A stretch of 5,972 nucleotides of DNA, taken from assembly GCA_903643055.1 (NCBI GenBank), contig CAHJWV010000391.1, positions 1 to 5,972 on the forward strand, written 5' to 3'. Position 1 is the stretch's first letter. Each line of letters starts with the position of its first letter. Below are positions 4,157 to 5,972 of this stretch, one piece after another. The notes under the pieces were generated by a model that worked only from the letters and a program-made list of their open reading frames with translations, had not been told where the DNA came from and ran no database searches. A program made the translations under genes and the position numbers. Source of the stretch: Burkholderiales bacterium (GTDB lineage: Bacteria > Pseudomonadota > Gammaproteobacteria > Burkholderiales > Burkholderiaceae).

Positions 4157-5972
4157 ATGAACGAACTACGAAGCCAGGCCCTGAGCGGCATGGGCGAATT
4201 GAGTGGGCTGCGCGATCAGCTCCAGGCGCTGCTGGGCCACTGGACAACGGCGCAGCGGCTTTACCGTGTCAGTGGCAAAGGCACGATCAACGCGTTGATG
4301 GTCGAGCGCTACACCGCCATCGATGCGATCAGCGAACCTTTCATCGTCCACCTCACCGTGCTGACCCTGGACGCGCGCATCGCCACCGACACCCTGCTCG
4401 GCCAGCGCATCACGCTGCATACCACGCTGTCCGACGGCAGCAGCCAAGCCCTCACCGGCCTCATCACCGAATGCCAACGCCTGCAAGGCGACGGCGGCTT
4501 CCAGCGGCTGCAACTCACCGTGCAACCCTGGGTCGCGCTGCTGGCCCACAGCAGCCACAGCCGCGCCTGGCAAGACAAATCCGTCGTGCAAATCCTGGAC
4601 GACGTGTTCGCTCAGGCGGCCTACAACAGCGTGGCCGCTTGGCGCTGGGGCGAAGTCAGCCCGGACGGCAGCAGCGAAGACCTCGCCGCCTTCCTCGCCC
4701 AGGGCCCGAACGCTGGCGTGCTGCCTTACTGTGTCCAATACCGCGAGAGCGACCTCGCCTTCATGCAACGCCTGCTCGCCCGCGCCGGCCTGGGCTGGCG
4801 CATCGAAGAAGCCGAAGACACGCCCGCCGGCCACCGCCTGGTCGTCTTCGCCGACAGCACCCGCTGGCCCGTGAACCCCAGCTCGGCCAGCGCCATCGGC
4901 GGAGCCGGCCTCAAATTCCAGCGCAGCGCCGCCGTCGAAGAACAAGACGCCATCCAGGCCTTCGGCGGCCAACGCCAACTCAACCCGGCCACCACCACGC
5001 TGCTGCAATGGTCGCCCACCGACAAAGCCAGCGTCGTCGCCTGCGCGCCCACCCACCACCGCTTTGCGGCAGACCCGCTGCAAGACATGGCCGGCTGGCT
5101 GGAGAGCTACGAACCGCAGCCCCTGGGTGCCGACAGCGCCGACCGCGGCGAACTCCAGCACCTGGCCACCCTTGCCCAGCAAGCCCACGAATGGCGCAAC
5201 AAGACCTGGCTCGCACGCAGCTCCGTGCGCAGCCTGCGCGCCGGCCAGACCTTCCACCTCACCCAAAGCCCCCTGCACAACCCGCTCGGGGCCCCGCGCC
5301 CGGCCCGAGACCTCGAATTCGGCGTGCATCAGGTTCACAGCCTGGGCATCAACAACCTGCCGCGCGAACTCAGCCAGCGCCTGGCCGAACTGACCCAGCG
5401 CGCCGCCAGCGACTTCGATCCGTTTGCCCACGCCCCGGTGGAAGACCACCCGCTGGGTGCGCTGATGCAATCGCTGGCCCACGACCCCGAACTGAGCGCA
5501 CAGGCCGCCGAAACCGGCTACGCCAACCGCTTCGAAGCCTGCCGGCGCGACATCCCCTGGCGCCCCTTGCCGCCCGACCCCGCCACCCGGCCGACCGCAC
5601 CCGGCCTGCAGACCGCGCTGGTTGTCGGCGCCCACGGCCAGCCGATCGCCGAAGGCGCCGATGAGCTCTACACCGACGCCCTCGGGCGCATCCGCGTCCA
5701 GTTCCACTGGCAAGGGGCTGCCCACGCCGACCCGCGCGCCGACAACCGCAGCAGCTGCTGGGTGCGGGTGGCCCAACGCTGGGCCGGCAACCGCATGGGC
5801 CACCAATTCACGCCCCGCATCGGCCAGGAAGTGCTGATCCAATTTTTAGGCGATGACATCGACCAACCGATTTGCCTGGGGGTGCTCTATAACGGCCAAG
5901 GCACCGGCGGCGTCCCCCCCACCCCGGGCGGCCAACCTCCTTCCAGTGCCCAGAGCGACCTCGACGCCTTCA
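4157..5972 (+). CDS. vgrG: Type VI secretion tip protein VgrG (3' truncated)
   Basis: VgrG trimers cap the Hcp tube of the type VI secretion system and carry effectors into target cells. The frame runs from ATG 4157 past the right edge with no stop; 605 codons are visible, and proteins of this type often run to 700-1000 aa. Residues about 20-480 are the gp27-like phage-tail-hub part, with the typical block YRESDLAFMQRLLARAGLGW (195-214) followed by LVVFADS. Residues about 486-580 are the gp5-like OB-fold: ALVVGAHG (487-494), YTDALGRIRVQFHW (505-518), SSCWVRVAQRWAG (532-544), PRIGQEVLIQF (553-563) and CLGVLYN (573-579). A Pro/Gly-rich linker (VPPTPGGQPP) then begins, where VgrGs of this type pass to a DUF2345-type or effector extension. 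It is transcribed away from the ynb genes, and its own promoter is not evident. Leu564 uses TTA, rare at this GC content. Identification is firm; the C-terminal cargo is unseen. Confidence 0.96.
   Translation, partial: MNELRSQALSGMGELSGLRDQLQALLGHWTTAQRLYRVSGKGTINALMVERYTAIDAISEPFIVHLTVLTLDARIATDTLLGQRITLHTTLSDGSSQALTGLITECQRLQGDGGFQRLQLTVQPWVALLAHSSHSRAWQDKSVVQILDDVFAQAAYNSVAAWRWGEVSPDGSSEDLAAFLAQGPNAGVLPYCVQYRESDLAFMQRLLARAGLGWRIEEAEDTPAGHRLVVFADSTRWPVNPSSASAIGGAGLKFQRSAAVEEQDAIQAFGGQRQLNPATTTLLQWSPTDKASVVACAPTHHRFAADPLQDMAGWLESYEPQPLGADSADRGELQHLATLAQQAHEWRNKTWLARSSVRSLRAGQTFHLTQSPLHNPLGAPRPARDLEFGVHQVHSLGINNLPRELSQRLAELTQRAASDFDPFAHAPVEDHPLGALMQSLAHDPELSAQAAETGYANRFEACRRDIPWRPLPPDPATRPTAPGLQTALVVGAHGQPIAEGADELYTDALGRIRVQFHWQGAAHADPRADNRSSCWVRVAQRWAGNRMGHQFTPRIGQEVLIQFLGDDIDQPICLGVLYNGQGTGGVPPTPGGQPPSSAQSDLDAF

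Noticed and set aside
4009..5664. Long + strand open frame rich in Arg and Pro (551 codons) overlapping vgrG
   Set aside because: It is out of frame with VgrG, has no recognisable domain and has the Arg/Pro composition typical of a shifted frame in GC-rich coding DNA.
4166..5842. Long - strand open frame (558 codons) across vgrG
   Set aside because: It is antisense to a clear VgrG with many recognisable motifs. Its Ala/Gly/Val-rich product matches no family I know and follows from high third-position GC on the other strand.

Overview
The window is GC-rich DNA with the codon habits of a proteobacterium. Protein style, above all the VgrG, points to a betaproteobacterium of the Burkholderiales, possibly the Comamonadaceae/Sphaerotilaceae area. 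That placement is inference from protein style; no rRNA or other phylogenetic marker is present.

Positions 2-3882 hold homologues of all four genes of the poorly characterised E. coli ynbABCD cluster, here as two convergent gene pairs. On the + strand, a 5'-truncated ynbD (membrane protein with a dual-specificity-phosphatase domain) overlaps ynbA (CDP-alcohol phosphatidyltransferase) by the ATGA arrangement. On the - strand, ynbB (CdsA-like CDP-diacylglycerol synthase) is followed after 35 bases by ynbC (alpha/beta-hydrolase fused to an SAM methyltransferase). The 3' ends of ynbA and ynbC overlap by 41 bases. Read as one pathway, YnbB would activate phosphatidate with CTP, YnbA would swap CMP for an alcohol head group, YnbD would remove phosphate, and YnbC would hydrolyse and/or methylate lipid or head group. 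The final lipid is not known to me and cannot be read from the sequence.

Positions 3883-4156 form a 274-base divergent intergenic region with a perfect 14-base palindrome beside a -10-like element facing ynbB. From 4157 to the right edge runs a type VI secretion spike gene, vgrG, with a complete 5' end and truncated 3' end (605 codons visible). It carries the gp27-like and gp5/OB-fold parts of the spike. Whether it belongs to a full T6SS locus or is an orphan vgrG-effector island lies outside the window.

The strongest leads are the head-group lipid module and the unusual YnbA active site, which has Asn at two of the four aspartate positions that define its enzyme superfamily. I found no tRNA, rRNA, CRISPR array, insertion sequence or convincing rho-independent terminator.
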